Positions 7,129 to 7,207 of a stretch of 7,207 nucleotides of DNA are shown piece by piece (position 1 is the first letter of the stretch; the number at the start of each line of letters is the position of its first letter). The stretch is from Candidatus Aegiribacteria sp. (GTDB lineage: Bacteria; Fermentibacterota; Fermentibacteria; Fermentibacterales; JCC-6): positions 1-7,207 of the forward strand of contig JAUVUL010000082.1 in the NCBI GenBank assembly GCA_030600975.1, in the 5' to 3' direction. The position numbers and the translations under genes were made by a program. The notes beneath the pieces are model-generated. The model made no database searches, was not told where the DNA came from, and saw nothing but the letters and a program-made list of their open reading frames with translations.

Positions 7129-7207
7129 TTACAGAGAACAGAAAGCCGAAGTGTTATACCAATCGCCCGTAAGGCCTTCATATACACCTGTATCCGGATC
7201 CGTTACC
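7129..7207 (-). CDS. C-terminal end of an unidentified protein (partial, runs off the right edge)
   Basis: On the minus strand a frame is open from the right edge for 25 codons and stops at TAA (7129-7131). The peptide ends GVYEGLTGDWYNTSAFCSL. I do not recognise a family. The composition (Gly, Thr, Asp, Tyr, one Cys near the end) is compatible with an exported or surface protein, but that is only an impression. The main support is context: the stop falls just beyond a hairpin that would end both this gene and addA, giving a tidy convergent arrangement with 54 bases between stops. The plus strand is also open here, so the call is tentative. Confidence 0.45.
   Translation of the reverse strand, partial: VTDPDTGVYEGLTGDWYNTSAFCSL

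Noticed and set aside
7149..7207. Plus-strand open frame at the right edge starting from GTG
   Set aside because: It lacks a good Shine-Dalgarno and is on the strand opposite the better-supported minus-strand tail.

Overview
The window carries a two-gene operon on the + strand encoding an AddAB-type (RexAB-like) helicase-nuclease. It is flanked on the left by the start of a divergent Fic-family gene and on the right by the end of a probable convergent gene of unknown function. Base composition of the two large genes is moderate. Arginine is often written AGA/AGG and isoleucine often ATA, which does not look like an enterobacterium. Nothing here fixes the taxon. An uncultured bacterial lineage is a reasonable guess, and it is only a guess.

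Layout. (1) 1-312, minus strand: N-terminal 104 codons of a Fic/DOC-family protein, cut by the window edge, with a strong Shine-Dalgarno and a TTGACA-type promoter upstream. (2) 313-1147: about 835 bases with no supportable protein gene. The left part (to about 600) is AT-rich and holds the fic promoter and a perfect 8-bp inverted repeat. The right part (about 600-1147) is more balanced in composition and holds three good hairpins, with several frames that are open for 35-60 codons but broken by stops. It may be a relic or a structured RNA and I cannot identify it. (3) 1148-4006: addB-like gene, with a degenerate helicase fold followed by a RecB-type nuclease and a complete four-cysteine Fe-S cluster signature. 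(4) 4003-7074: addA-like gene, an SF1A UvrD-type helicase with all motifs, plus a C-terminal RecB-type nuclease. It overlaps addB by 4 bp (ATGA). (5) 7075-7128: short convergent intergenic region with an 8-bp GC-rich hairpin. (6) 7129-7207, minus strand: last 25 codons of an unidentified gene.

How the genes work together. By family knowledge, AddA supplies the ATP-driven 3'-5' motor and one nuclease. AddB supplies the second nuclease and the fold that scans for a Chi-like sequence. Together they resect double-strand breaks for RecA loading and degrade unprotected linear DNA such as phage genomes. The 4-bp overlap fits production of the two subunits in equal amounts. The core system is therefore known rather than new. 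The most open questions in the window are the 600-1147 segment and the atypical nuclease motif at the end of AddA.
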